NCBI GenBank assembly: GCA_010015655.1
Contig: ML976674.1
Coordinates: 1 to 64,000 of the forward strand
DNA: 64,000 nucleotides
DNA from: Bimuria novae-zelandiae CBS 107.79
Lineage: Eukaryota > Ascomycota > Dothideomycetes > Pleosporales > Didymosphaeriaceae
Direction of reading: 5' to 3'
A program made the position numbers and the translations under genes. Position 1 is the stretch's first letter. Each line of letters begins with the position of its first letter. The notes beneath the pieces are model-generated. The model did no database searches. It saw only the letters and a program-made list of their open reading frames with translations, and was not told where the DNA came from. This document shows positions 38,121-50,603 of the stretch, in pieces.

Positions 38121-38233
38121 GCTACGGCACGGTTCCAAAACTACGCTAGCTGCGGCACGGTAAAAAAAAAATGGGCTAGCTGTGGCACAGTCCGAAAACT
38201 TAGGTTAGCTACGGCACGGTTCTAAAAATTGGG
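38121..38233. repeat. four 30-bp repeats in the MFS promoter region
   Basis: Four units begin at about 38,121, 38,145, 38,175 and 38,205. Each carries GCTA(G)CKRYGGCACRGT followed by an A-rich run. They lie 170-280 bases upstream of the transporter ATG. The shared GGCACGGT core recurring at about 30-bp intervals looks like a set of protein-binding sites or a minisatellite. No known operator is recognised. Confidence 0.75.
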
Positions 38234-38790
38234 CTAAGATTAATATTGCCCCCGTTTAATAATTGGTATTTAGCATTCTTTACCACATCCGTCCGCCCCT
38301 ATCTGGTTCCAACACTATCCTTAACGGGAAGGAAGCGGCGAGGACGAGGCTACTACCCTAGTTACTACTAAGTCAATCTTCAGGGTTATAGAAAGGGTAG
38401 CAACTCTGTAACAAACCATCGAATTCACTCTTTTTCAACCGTATTTTTAGTTAACATAATTGGCTATAGTATAAGCATCACGCATCGCATGCGAAACTCA
38501 GTTGTTTTAGACTTGCTGCGAAGAATGGAAGTCTAGCAGCTAGTTTTCGTAATTTAAGCCTTAGCTGGTGCAAGGCTTCCACCAATTAAGCCTTTCTCGG
38601 CAGTTCCAGGCCCCTGACGATCCTTAACCAAAGCTCTCCTACCTTCCTAGTAGGCACGAACTCCGAAGCGCCAAGATGTTAATACACCATTGATGGCAAA
38701 CTAACGTCAGGAAGTAAGACGCTGCTTTAGTCAGTGTCTTTTTCTTCTGCACGCCACGTAATTTTACATCCATACAAGCGCGGAATAATC
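38234..38790. other. unique intergenic region
   Basis: Ordinary base composition, no RIP bias and no open frame with convincing coding character. It lies between the MFS promoter repeats and the left edge of the Harbinger relic. I see no RNA gene. Confidence 0.5.
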
Positions 38791-38826
38791 CCTGGCTAGG
38801 GCTTACAGCACCCTGCTAGCTTATAA

Positions 38827-38884
38827 GACAGCGTCTGAAAATTGTATGCTGCTCTCGACCAGCAGACGATTTTCAGACGCTGTC
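38827..38884. repeat. perfect 16-bp inverted repeat (hairpin)
   Basis: The arms 38,827-38,842 and 38,869-38,884 (GACAGCGTCTGAAAAT and its complement) are exact. They enclose a 26-base loop that itself holds a short CTGCT/AGCAG pair. It may mark the left end of the Harbinger element or be an independent hairpin. No function is known. Confidence 0.8.
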
Positions 38885-39008
38885 GCTGTCGGAGCACCGG
38901 CGCTGAGCCTCCGACCTCTGTGGAATCCTTGTCGCGCTGCCTTTGTATGGTGTTGAGCTTCCCCGGGCAGTCGCCATGCCAGACCTCGAACCTCATATAG
39001 TTGTTGCT

Positions 39009-39040
39009 CTCGCAGTAACTCTGAGAGCTGTTACTGCGAG
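39009..39040. repeat. 11-bp inverted repeat
   Basis: CTCGCAGTAAC at 39,009-39,019 is exactly complementary to 39,030-39,040, with a 10-base loop. It lies just left of the recognisable Harbinger transposase. Confidence 0.8.
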
Positions 39041-39089
39041 CGTTGCTCTATTGACGGAGAACTATGAGGAGCCATCAGGCGTTCGAGAA

Positions 39090-42000
39090 ATCTCATTCGA
39101 TAAGGTGCGCGGCCAGTAGTGGGTGGAGGACTGTATGAGCAGGCCTGCTCGACTGTTCGACGAATCGCGATTACAGAAAAGTACGTTCGAGCCTTTCGTA
39201 GTATACCTACGAGACAATCAGCTCGTTGTCGACGGCAACTCAATTACTGTTAAGGAGAAAGTACTCACCTTTTTGTACATCTGCGGCGAGGGCGCGTCCT
39301 GGAGCAGTGATCGGAATGGTCTGGTATGAGTTGGTATTGGTATGGTATATACCGCCAAGACCTGGTATGGTTTGAGGATATCTCAATACCATGGTATTAC
39401 CGGTATACCAGGTCATACCAGTAGCGCTAAAAAATAAGCCGAGGTAGAGAAACTGTGGCGCAATGTGGCTAAATTGTAGACTAAACTAGTTAGTGTATAC
39501 GAAAATTTTCTTAACAGAACACTAATAATTATAGTCTATAATAGCGTGTATATATTATTAGTATAGGGTCCCTAGCTCTAATCTCGCTGTTATTAATAAT
39601 CCGTTTAACGTTAATATTCTTTAAATCTCTTACGTTATTAACTGCTACTATATTACGTACCTTAACGCTGTTACCTACTCCTAATTAATATCTTAAACCT
39701 TTAAATAAGTTTATATAAAATTATATTACATACCTTAATCGCGCGACGACTATAAAGGGGGTAGCTTATCTAGGCTTATTATATTTATAAAAGTATAGTC
39801 TTTATTATATCTAAGACAGTGATAAGAAAGAGGTGTACTACTATTATAAGTATATAGTTAGAAACTATAAGTAAGAGCTATTTATTATTAACGGCACATC
39901 TAGAGTAAGAAATTATCTTAAATAGAAGCACTAGATTAATCCCTAGAGTAGTATTAAGAAATATAGTTAAACATAAAAGTCTATACTAGAGTAATAAAAG
40001 AGCGCGGCTGCTACTAATATCTTCTTTTAGAAAGATATAATAGAGACGTTTAAAGAGCTTTAAATTTATTAGATTATAAACTGCTATATTGCTTTCTTTT
40101 AATTAGAAAATCTGTATTTCTAAGAACTACTCTTCTTTTTAAATCCAGCACTTCTTAACTACCTCCAAAAGGTAGCAAAAACCTTTTAAAATTAAGTTAT
40201 AAACGCCTTTTTATTAAAGAAGTAATAGCTTAAAGAAGACCTCTAGTACTTACGGAGTAAGATCTCTATCTCCTTTAATCTCTAAACTTCGCCAAACCCT
40301 TACGCTATTCTAGGTGCCATCGCTATATAGATTAACACTACTAGTAAGCAAAAAACCACTATTTTAGGTATACGGCGTGTGTATAGCGAACATAATAGCG
40401 AGAATAATAAATTAATTATTCTTAGCTTATTAAAAGAATATAATATTAGCGGATATTAGATTAGATACTTTATGCTAGATAATGCCTTATTAAATAATAC
40501 TACTATTAAATTCATACTTAAAGATCTTTATCCATAAATAAAGCTAAAATAACGTTATTATTATTAGCTACGTTGCCTAGGCTATATTATTAACCTCTAC
40601 TACGAGGCGTTCCTTATAGGTTAAAACTATAAGTACCTTACAAAGCTTAAACCGCACTATTAACGCAGAGACTATGTAAAGGTAGAAGAGCTCTAGAAGA
40701 AATTTAAATATTTACGTTAGCTTTATAACCTTATGCGATATATTAGGCTTACTCTATAGCGTTGTAAGGAGTTTGCTATAATAATTATTAGTAAAAATCT
40801 CTTTAAATTTAATATTCTTAAGCTTATCTAGAATAACTTAAAATGCTATAATTTATAGTTTTATTTAATTACACGTGTATTAAATGTCTAGGAACGTTTA
40901 GAGCTCTTCTTAGCTCGCCATGTACCTAGGAAAGACTCTTAGGGAATTATAAGCTTTAAACTAGATAGATAGCACTAGTTCTAGCTTAAAAAGATCGAGC
41001 TTGCTTTAAAAGACTTCTACGCTATAACTTTACTTACTAAGAGGAAAAAGATATCTCTTACTAATTAGTTTTTAACTTTAGACTACCTTCTTTAAAAAAT
41101 AAGTAAGACGAAAGATCACTACTATAATATCTACACTAAAGATAATAATAACTTTATATAGATATACCTCTAAAGTTGCGCAGATGCCGCGTGGTTAAAG
41201 TATAAGGAGTATTATAATAACTAGTAGCTAAATTGGCAGAATTAATTTCTTAAAGATACTATTCTTTCGCCCGCGTACTATGCAGCTTAAATACTTAATC
41301 TATATTAAAAGTAAGTATAGTTTAGGCAAGAATAGGTTCTCTAAGCTAATAAAGAAAAATTAAGGTAGTTTAATAACGCATAATTAGCGGTGAAGCAGCT
41401 CTAGGAGATAAATTATAAGGGAATATATCTTGTTAAGATACTACTACTAGTTAGAAAAGAGAGGTCTCCTAATTTAGCATTTAATTACTAGAGGGAATAT
41501 AAGCGTATTCGAATAGACACTTTAGTCTCTATAACTAACTTGTATAAACAATATATCTCTACCGACCGGCTTTATGTCAAAGAAGCAGGTAGCAATAAGG
41601 CTATTACGTACTAGCTATCTCGCTACGACTCCTAACGAGATCTCGCTCGCTTCGCTCTAGACATGTTTACTATCTTACCTATGTTGGATAAATGCAAACG
41701 CCTTTTTAGTAGCGTAAAGCTTACTATAGTTAATCGACGTAGTAGGCTAAAGGTAGATATTATAGAAGCGTGCGAGTGTCTCTAGGCCTAGTATAGAAGG
41801 CCCGAATATAAAGATAACAACGACATCGAGGATAGTAAAAATAATAATAATATAGTTAATATCTAGTACTCTAATATATATTTTTTTTTTCTTATTTTAA
41901 CTTGAGCCTCGCTCTTAGAGCTCTTGGCGGTATGCCTAGTCTTATTAGTATACTATACCGGTAGTTACATAAGTAGCTGGTATGGTATGGTCTAACCTCT

Positions 42001-42905
42001 ATACTATACTATACTATACTATTCTAATCACTCTCCTGGAAAAACACTAAATATTAATATAGCCACTTAATAAGTACTATTAGCGCCACTTTCCATAAGG
42101 TGTTAAACGCTATGCTATGCTTATATTAGGCGTACGTTTAATTACCAGCGGTGGATACGCCAGATGTAATTAAATATAAGCCTAAGCGATATCTATGCTT
42201 TAAGGACTATATGGATACGCTTAATAGATCTTATTTTAAGATATACGTGCCAGCTTAAGAGTAAAAGCAATATAGGAATCGGCAAAGTATACTATCGCAG
42301 AACGTATTAGTAGTTATTAATTTAATCTAAACTTCCTATATCTTACCTGGGTGGGAGGGTAGTGCCCACGATAGTTAGATTCTCCGCGATGCTATTACGA
42401 AGGGCTTTAGAGCACTACTTAGTAAATATTTCTTAGTAAACGCAGGTTATATAAACTTAGAAATACTATTAACGCCTTACTACGGTATTTAGTACTACCT
42501 AAGGGAGATTAAGGCTACTTATCGTAAACTAGAAATAAGAAAAGAGTTATTTAACTATTATTACTTATTACTACGTAATACTATAAAGAGAGTATTTAGA
42601 GTATTTAGAGTATTTAAATATTATTAGCGAATATTTAATCGCTCGCATAAGTTTAATATTTAAATTTAAATAAAACTTATATTTGTCCTCGCTAGTATCT
42701 ATAACTTAATTAATATTTAATATTCTATTAATAAAGATTTTAATCCACTAGATCTGTATAATAATAAGGAGAGTAAGTAGAGGTAGTATAACGTAAAAAA
42801 TATTCGAAATCTACGCTATATAAGTACTAGTATAAATATATTCTAGGATTAACTATCGTAGGCTATGTAGGATTATTATCGCGGATTATAGTAATATATT
42901 ATAAA
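39090..42905 (+). pseudogene. PIF/Harbinger transposase relic, interrupted by hAT
   Basis: The part at 39,123-39,304 encodes the N-terminal helical region (LRDNQLVVDGNSITVKEK, then FLYICGEGASW). After the hAT insertion it resumes at 42,034 and continues with TFHKVLNAML, YLCFKDYMDTL (first catalytic Asp region), LPGWEGSAHDS (second Asp) and RVFRVFKYYWRIF near 42,590-42,640. The end of the frame includes NKDFNPLDLYNN. This is the DDE_4-type nuclease of PIF/Harbinger transposons, nuclear cut-and-paste enzymes. The piece left of the hAT has normal composition, while the piece right of it is RIP-mutated with many stops. The element's own terminal repeats were not found with certainty. Confidence 0.85.
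39305..42033 (+). mobile_element. hAT DNA transposon inserted in the Harbinger gene
   Basis: The 2,729-bp element has related ends (CAGTGATCGGAATGGT at the left, a mutated complement at the right). The 8-bp target duplication is TCCTGGAG / TCCTGGAA (39,297-39,304 and 42,034-42,041), one base differing by a RIP-type change. Both ends carry GGTATGGTAT-type subterminal repeats. On the plus strand a BED-type zinc finger is recognisable near 39,790-39,900. The hAT dimerisation region is clear at 41,690-41,820 (CKRLFSSVKLTI, then ADIIEACECL with one substitution). Many stops: non-functional. It is unrelated in sequence to the hAT element at 11,189. Confidence 0.9.
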
Positions 42906-42959
42906 TAGCATTAATATTAATAGTATTACAGGATAGTGCTATAAGAGAATATAGGAGAG

Positions 42960-44438
42960 GGCTCTTACTTAATTAAGTTTATAAGCTTAGGTTAGTAAGG
43001 TAGGCGCGTTTTTTATATAAAACTAAGATATAGTTAAAGCTTTACTAAACAAGTATATAACTTAGTCTAAGCTAGTAATACTAAATTTAGCAGGACTATC
43101 ACTCTCCTATATAAAACGTAGTATCCTAGTAAAGTACGAATCTCCGTAGGAGACTAGACATGTATAGCTTAGTAGTTCGGGTTAGACTTAGAGGAGTTTA
43201 CTAAAATAACGGCGCTAGTAAGAGCGCTCGTAATATCGTGATTCTTAGTATAGTGTTACGCCTTAATATACTAAGATTACTAGTAAATAGTCTATTTATA
43301 TACTTATATACTATTTTCTAACGCTAACTCGCTGTTACCCTTTTAGTTTACTATATTATAAAGGTGTAAAAAGTGCTAATACTCTAGTTTTTTAGTTACT
43401 AATAGTATACGTAATTGCATAAAAACCTACCTCTTTTAAAAAGATTATAGGTAAAGAGCTAGGAAGGTTATAGTAGTAGTTTTATTATTAAAAATATTTA
43501 TAATAGTAAGCTATATAATAACATTAAGAACCTAGTAAGTACTTATAAATTTAGTAATAGTACCTTTTTAATTCTTCTTATTTAGTAATTTTATAAGCCT
43601 ATAGAGCTTATTAGCGATCCTGGTTATGTACTGTCCGAATTAATCTATACTAGTATTCTTTTTGCCACGCTTCTCTATATAGCGAGGGAACGATAATAAG
43701 GTGCCTAATTACTTATAACGTAATATACTAGCAGAATTATTACTCTTTAAGAATACTACTAACTACTACGACGAGGGCGTTAGTAACTAAAATATAGCTA
43801 TAAAATTCCTTTTAATTAATCCAACTAGCGCTCTAGTATATTTATTTAGTAATAACTTAATAGTTATTATTAATTTACCTATCGCTAATACCCCTATAAA
43901 TAGCTATTAATAGAGTTCTAGAAACTATATAGGTCTCTTTAGAAACTTCGCGGCCCTTAGGTAAGTTGCTACGTAGTCCTAGATAGTCTAGCTATTAGTA
44001 ATAATATAACTATTACTATCCTAAGTAAAGCCTAATAATTAGGTAAGTGCTATCTACTATCCTTATAGGCGTTATACTTATTTATACACTTTTTCTTGTC
44101 TATTAGTCTTTTAATACTAGTAGCTTAGTTAACAGCCTCTATAATAGTAACTTACACTTATAGTTTATATTTACTATTAGCTTGCATGCTCTTATTAATC
44201 GCTTTAGTAATAAGCGTACTTAGTAGAGCTTAAAGTATTATAGGAGGGTATAAGGCCTGCAGGCTTATATAAATTGCTAGTAATAGTAAGCAAGATGGCG
44301 ATAGTGTACTTATTTTAATCTTATTAGTAAGCTCCGCGACACGCCTATAAGGAGTAATAGTTAAAGTAGTAGGCGTAGATAATATTAGTAATAATAGTAA
44401 TACTGGTAAGGGCGCTAGCGCTAATACGTTAATAATAG
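42960..44438 (-). pseudogene. unassigned degraded ORF, possibly the second Harbinger gene
   Basis: The minus strand has a long, stop-ridden but protein-like stretch. A low-complexity Thr/Ser/Leu-rich part lies at 44,280-44,430, a charged part follows near 44,080-44,200 (KCINKYNAYKDSR-like), and helical, Leu/Ile-rich sequence down to about 43,550. PIF/Harbinger elements carry a second gene for a Myb/SANT-like DNA-binding protein, and the position fits. The start may lie beyond the Fot1 insertion, at 51,533-51,650. I do not recognise a definite domain. Confidence 0.35.
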
Positions 44439-45303
44439 TAACGTACTTAATAAGCGAGCTAGCATCCTAGTAACCTTCTATCACCTTTATACTAATCTAA
44501 CTTAATAACGCGATACAATAATTACATATAATTGTTATTTTAAAATTAAGTAGTATTAATAGTACGCTTTACACACGTTTGCGCGTTATATCTAGTCTCT
44601 TTATAATAGTTATAGCGCGTTAAGGCCTACTAACTAGTACCTAATTATACTCTATTTTAACGCGTTTTACTTTCTAGCTACTACTTAACGTCCTTTTTAG
44701 TAATATTTTTCTCTACTACTACCTTTATTAAGGTGCCTTACTACTATATACGCTTTCTTTTTTACTTTTTACGTATTATAGTAGCCTTATTAGCCTTTTT
44801 AAGCCTCGCGATCTAATTGCGCATAAGTATACTTTTATAAGCTATTACCTTAGCGTCCTTTTTAAGCTAAATAAGTGCTATAATAATAAAAAAAGGTAAT
44901 AAGCTCTTATACTTATAAATCTTATTACTTATTAATATTAATTAAGCCTCTAGCTCGCACGCATTACTTAGTATTTTAGCTTTTTAAAGGGTAACCTTTA
45001 GTAAAGGCCACGTTATTGTATAAAGCTTAATATTAAGCTTTAATATTACTTCCTCTAGGTCGTGTGGGACTAGGCTAGCGTCTTAAAAGCTTATGCAGAT
45101 ATTCTCCTTTATAATTAACTATATATAGGCTACGTAAAAGGCTAGTATAACCTCTAGATTTATAATATAGCTAATATAGGTGCGTATTAGGCTTTTAATT
45201 TAGCAGCTATACGCGTGCTTTAATAGCAAGAAGTAGCTAATATTAAGTAGCTATAAAATATGCGACAAATATAGCGGTATATAAAGAGTAATAATATTAT
45301 TCT

Positions 45304-45528
45304 TGTCCGATTACAAGGCCTTTGTAATCCTGCACTATTGTTAATAGTGCAGTAGAGAATATAAGGCTGGCGCACCTCCAGCTGCACACTATCCTAGTTA
45401 GTGCTAGCGTTAGGTCGGCACGTACTAGAGACCTCGCCTACGGCCAATCTCCATCACTCAATCAATCAACTTCATCAACTATCAAGATCACACCATCTCA
45501 AAGTGACAGAATACCATTAAATCTCATA
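45304..45528 (+). repeat. 5' LTR of the young Copia element
   Basis: 225 bp, with a TATA-like AGAATATAAGGC near 45,356. Near the left end it holds the short inverted pair CTGCACTATT / AATAGTGCAG. It ends in CATA where the 3' LTR ends in CACA, a single RIP-type change. Confidence 0.95.
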
Positions 45529-45564
45529 ATTAAGAGTCTCACTGCCTTAATCAAGCCGATCAAA

Positions 45565-48500
45565 ATGGCCCTATCGACCCTCAGAGATCCTACGGTGATC
45601 CTAACCGACTACACAAACTACACGCCATAGCTTAAACAGCTTAAAACAAGATGCCAATTCCTGAAGGTCTGGAGTATTATTGACCTAGTGCTGACGGATG
45701 AACCAAAGCAGAAACCCGCGATGCCGATGCCCCCAGCGATAGGAAGCTACCAGCCAAGCACGGCTTACGCGACTGCGAATCTAAATAATATGCCAAGAAT
45801 GCCCTCACATCTATCGACAGCAGGCGCGAAAGCATACAAAGACAATAGCGACTATTATAAGGGACAGCTGGAGATATATAAGATTATAGACCGCGAGTAT
45901 TGAGAGGAGCAAGACAGCCTAAATTAAGTAGTTACTTTTCTCTAATTAATAGTCTCAGCGTATCTCTAGAACAACTGCTATATCCTAGATTAATTAATTA
46001 GGTAGTGGATTAATAACCTTATAATTATAGTTGGGGTAGATCTGCAAGACGAATATAGACAATCCAGGGCAAGATATTAAGAAGCCCTTAAGCTAATGAG
46101 AACAGTCGGATTATAGGCTACATGGCTATCTGAGTACGATCATGCAGCCACAAAAGCAGAGACTAATTAGGTCCTAGAGCTCTAAAGGCTAGACTTAGTC
46201 AAAGAAGACTTTATAAAGGCAGTTATCCATATCGCACCTATGTAGGTAACAACCTTCCAACAATACAGAAGCAAGAATACAGCTGTCTTACGGAAGCACA
46301 TAATGAAACTCTTCCAAGACTATATAATTCTGTAGCACCTAATTAAGGGCAAACAAAAGGGCGCTTTTACTGCTGCAGGTTTATCTCTCGCTGACGGTGG
46401 TGAATCCACCCAGGCTATAGACAGGGACGCCTCTCTTGTGGATAAAGCAGTAATATTAAAAAATCGGGGAAGACCTTGTAAACAACGATCTGCTGGTCAC
46501 AGTACCAAAGCCAAGCGGTCCGCGATTACAGACGATGAGCCAACAGCAGTTGGTGGCCTTAAGTGCCCTGCTTGTAAACAACGCTATAGTCTACAAGACT
46601 GCTTCTACGCCTTCCCAGATAAGCAACTAGATTAGTTTAGGCCAAAGCCTGGCATGGCTACCCTGATTAAATTCAGGTTAGAGAATGACCCAGAGCTTCA
46701 AGAAAGCCTAAGGATGACAAAGAGGGCCAGATCACAGGCACCTACAATTAAACTATCACACACTCCCACTCTAACTCGAATCACTAAGGCTAATAATGAG
46801 TGACTAGATGGACGCTAGATTACTAAAATCTTAGCGAGCTTCAACGCCGCATCCTTCCACACGTACCTATTACGATGCTCAGCCATACTCGATTCAGGCA
46901 CAACCTACCATATCTTCAACGATATCAATCGCTTCGTTTTATACCGACCACCGGCGCCAGGAGATTTCATATGGGCAGGGAATACACAAATATGGATTAA
47001 AGGATACGGGAGCGTTCATCTTAACATACGGAGTACAAGAGGCAATCGAATAATACGGCTAGACAATGTTGCCTATTGCCCTGATCTGCTCTGTAATCTT
47101 GTATCGTTCCGATTACTCCGGAGGCAAGGCTTTTGGTGGGACACGCGAGCAGAACCAACAACACTAAAGCGACAAGACAACACAATATTGGCAGAACTAG
47201 AAGAGATGCATGGCCAATGGGTGCTAGAATACAGATCAGCCCTAGTAGGCTGCACTGTTGCCAATAGTACGCTAGCAGCGCACAAAACCAACTCAAGAAC
47301 GAAGCGCAGGCCACAGAAAGCAAGCGCAATTACCTGGCACAAGCGATTAGGCCACCCAGGACCTTAGGCACTCGAACACCTAGTGCAGCAATCTAAGGGG
47401 GTGAGGATCAAAGGACTTACCACAGTCAAATGCGACGCCTGCGGCAGAGCCAAACTCAAGCGACAAATCCGCAGACAACCCAAAGAGCTTACGGAAGGCC
47501 CCGGAGAGAGAATCGCAATCGACTTTCACAACTTTAAAGCAGACAGCTCAACAGGAGAGAAGAGTCAGATGCTCATCACTAACAGATTCTCCGGCTTCAC
47601 CTGGGACCTCTACTTCAAGGATAATCGCCCGGCACGATCCATTATTAAGCAACTCAGCACCTTTATACTATTTATAAAAGTACAATTCGAAGTTACAGTA
47701 AAAGTCATCAAATCAGACAACAAGATCTTCTCTATTAAAGCAAACGTTAAGAAGTGGTGCTCAGCATAAGGTATTAGAATTAAGCCTTTAGCACCTAATA
47801 CTTAATTACAAAATAGAGGGGCTAAATACTTAGGGGGTATAATTAAGGAGAAAGCGCGCGCGATGCGACTAGACTCTAACCTACCCTGGCAGCTGTGGCC
47901 TAAGATTACACGGGCAGTAGTCTACCTCTACAATTAAATACTAAACTACGCCAATCACTAGAGATTACTATACGAAGTATTCTTTACAATAGTAGCCTTT
48001 TAAAACGGCGTGGTCACTCAACTAAAGAAGCCTAATCAAACTTACCTTAAGGCTTATAGCTATAAAGCTTTTGTAATAACTAACGATACAAAGCGTGGCA
48101 AGAGCAAACTCTAAAGATTAGATCCTAAAGCATGGATTGGTTACATTATTGGCTACTAATCATCCAACATCTAGAGGATATGGATCCCCTCACTCGCGAA
48201 GACAATCAGCACTCGCGATGTAATATTTAATAAAGACACAGTGTTCTCAGGCAAGACTAAAGACCTGATGGATAATCTCATGCACAACACCTTAGAAGAG
48301 ATAGCAGCATAGGTACGATCGGTAGAGTTACCTCCCTCACCTCGCCAGGGTCAAGCCACAGAGTCCTTCTATGAAGATGAGACAATCACTAAGGCACCAG
48401 GGGAAGAGGATAAAGGGACCCCGGGGTACAGGCAAGACAGGAAGTTTAATTACAAGTATCCAACACCTCCATTAACACCGCCACCAGTTGCACTCCTTGC

Positions 48501-50316
48501 CCAATTACTGGCTGGAGATAATCAAGCTAAACTATCCCCAAGAGTGCAATCAGGGCAAAAACAAGTCAGTCCTTGGGCCGCGGCATTCATGGCAGGCACG
48601 GAAGCAGGAAGCAGTGGCAAGTATTAAGGCAAGGTACTGGATAAGGCCCAGCTCAGACGCATGATCACTGTGGGTAAGAAGCCACACAAAAGCCTGCTAC
48701 CGGAACCACCCACCTGCAAAAGCAAGCTCAAGGATCACCCTCTCTATAATATATGGAAGGAAGCCGAGCGATCTTATCTCCAGAGCCACAAGGAAATGAA
48801 GTCCTGGAGTAAGGTTGCAGCCGCTCCAGTGAAAGCAGCAGGTCATCAAATCCTTAACTGCATGTGGGTATATACTTACAAGCTTAACAAACACCATCGA
48901 TTACAGAAATGCAAAGCAAGATTGGTAGTGAGAGGCGATCAACAGCGACATCTCACCTTATAAGATACCTACGCCGCAACGCTTGCAGGACGATCCTTCC
49001 GCATGCTTATGTCAATTGCAGCCCGGTTCGACCTAGAGCTTATCCAACACAACGTCACCAACGCTTTTGTCCACGCAAAGCTGGACAGAGAAATCTACAT
49101 GAGGATGCCTCGCGGCTACACACGAGCAGGTGCAATCCTCCAACTACATAAAGCACTCTATGGACTGCGCATCTCTCCCCTACTTTGGCAGAGAGAGTTC
49201 ACTACTGCACTCCGCGATATGGGGTTCAATACAGTCCCACATAAGCCTTATTATTTCATCAAGGAAGGACTCATCATCTTCTTCTATGTAGATAATCTGA
49301 TCATCGCCTATAAAAAAGATCACAAATCGGCCGCAGAAGCAGCCATCACAAAGATAAGCGCCAAGTTTACTCTAACTGGCGGAAAAGATCTACAGTGGTT
49401 TCTAGGAGTTGAAGTAATCAGAGACCGCACCAAGCGAAGAATCTGGCTTTTACAAGCCTCATACATTGACAAGATATCTCGCCTCATAGATCACCATGAG
49501 ATGCGATATAAGACGCCAATGACTTCGATCAAATTACTCCCGCGAACAGGACTAGCTACTAAGGCTGAGGTTAATTAATACTAGCGCAAAGTCGGATTAA
49601 TTCTCTATGCTATAGTTATAACTCGACCAGATATCGCCTTTGCAAGCTCTAGACTATCACATTTTCTATCTAATCCAAGCAAGGATTATCATGCTGCCGC
49701 CAATCAAGTCCTCCTTTATCTTACAAAGACTAGATTACTGGGTCTACAGTTAGGAGGGGCAGACACCCTAGAAGTGGCCAGCGACGCATCATTTGCCAAC
49801 AATACTCTAGACCGCAAGAGTTCACAAGGATACATTATCAAACTATTTAGTAGGCTAATTGCCTGGAAGGCAAGCAAACAAGATACAGTCACCACATCAA
49901 CAACAGAGGCCGAATTACTAGCACTTTCACAGGTAGCCAAGGAGGCCATTTTCACTTCGCGATTACTCCGAGAGCTCCAAATCACTGTGAGCAATCACCC
50001 AATCATAATTAATTGCAACAATCAACAGACTATCCGTCTCATCACTAAAGAGATTGCAAAGTTACAGACTAAGCTACGCCATGTGGATATCCACAATCAT
50101 TGGCTAAGGCAGGAAGTGGCTAAAGGAACAATCAATGTTACCTATCAGAGATCAGAGGATATGGTGGCAGATGGTCTAACCAAGACCCTGCCAGTAAACA
50201 AATGGAACAAGTTTCTGGATAAACTAGGACTTACAAATGTATCAGACAAGATCACTGATCAAGAGGTCACCCTGCAGGATCTACAGCAGAGGATGGAGGC
50301 CTTTGAAATGGAGTAG
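45565..50316 (+). pseudogene. Copia gag-pol polyprotein, broken only by in-frame stops
   Basis: From ATG 45,565 to the stop at 50,314-50,316 the frame is exactly 1,584 codons. All longer open pieces (45,688, 46,438, 47,383, 48,661, 49,003, 49,774) lie in this one frame, so the damage is stop and missense changes with no net shift. In order it shows: gag; a CPAC zinc-binding motif (46,537); protease ILDSGTTYH (about 46,882); integrase HHCC (HKRLGH near 47,338, CDACG near 47,440); the first integrase Asp in IAIDF (47,520) and the second in SDN (about 47,715); RT with NAFVHAKLDREIYMRMP (about 49,060); and RNase H with SDASFANN and TEAELLAL (49,780-49,925). The third integrase residue is Lys instead of Glu near 47,824. 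The RT box is YVDN instead of YVDD near 49,288. The RNase H CDN motif is CNN near 50,020. It is dead as an autonomous element. Confidence 0.95.
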
Positions 50317-50378
50317 AAGGATAGACCGATATTACTAAGAAGCGTTCAGCTTAAGGATGTGCTTAAGCTGAGGGGGTG

Positions 50379-50603
50379 TGTCCGATTACAAGGCCTTTGT
50401 AATCCTGCACTATTGTTAATAGTGCAGTAGAGAATATAAGGCTGGCGCACCTCCAGCTGCACACTATCCTAGTTAGTGCTAGCGTTAGGTCGGCACGTAC
50501 TAGAGACCTCGCCTACGGCCAATCTCCATCACTCAATCAATCAACTTCATCAACTATCAAGATCACACCATCTCAAAGTGACAGAATACCATTAAATCTC
50601 ACA
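50379..50603 (+). repeat. 3' LTR of the young Copia element
   Basis: Near-identical partner of 45,304-45,528, ending in CACA. It is followed by the target duplication ATTCT at 50,604-50,608 and then by the interrupted Fot1-like element. Confidence 0.95.

Larger units (their letters stand above)
45304..50603 (+). mobile_element. Copia LTR retrotransposon, youngest and best preserved copy
   Basis: The 5,300-bp element has 225-bp LTRs (45,304-45,528 and 50,379-50,603) that start with TGTCCGATTA and end with CA (TA in the 5' copy). They are nearly identical, with the perfect target duplication ATTCT (45,299-45,303 and 50,604-50,608). A purine-rich AAGCTGAGGGGGTG precedes the 3' LTR. It is the same family as 10,314-18,638. 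LTR similarity and mild mutation point to a late insertion. It lies inside the Fot1-like element. Confidence 0.97.

Noticed and set aside
38796..38996. Minus-strand open frame of 66 codons
   Set aside because: Overlaps the inverted repeat, has no recognisable domain and no splice context.
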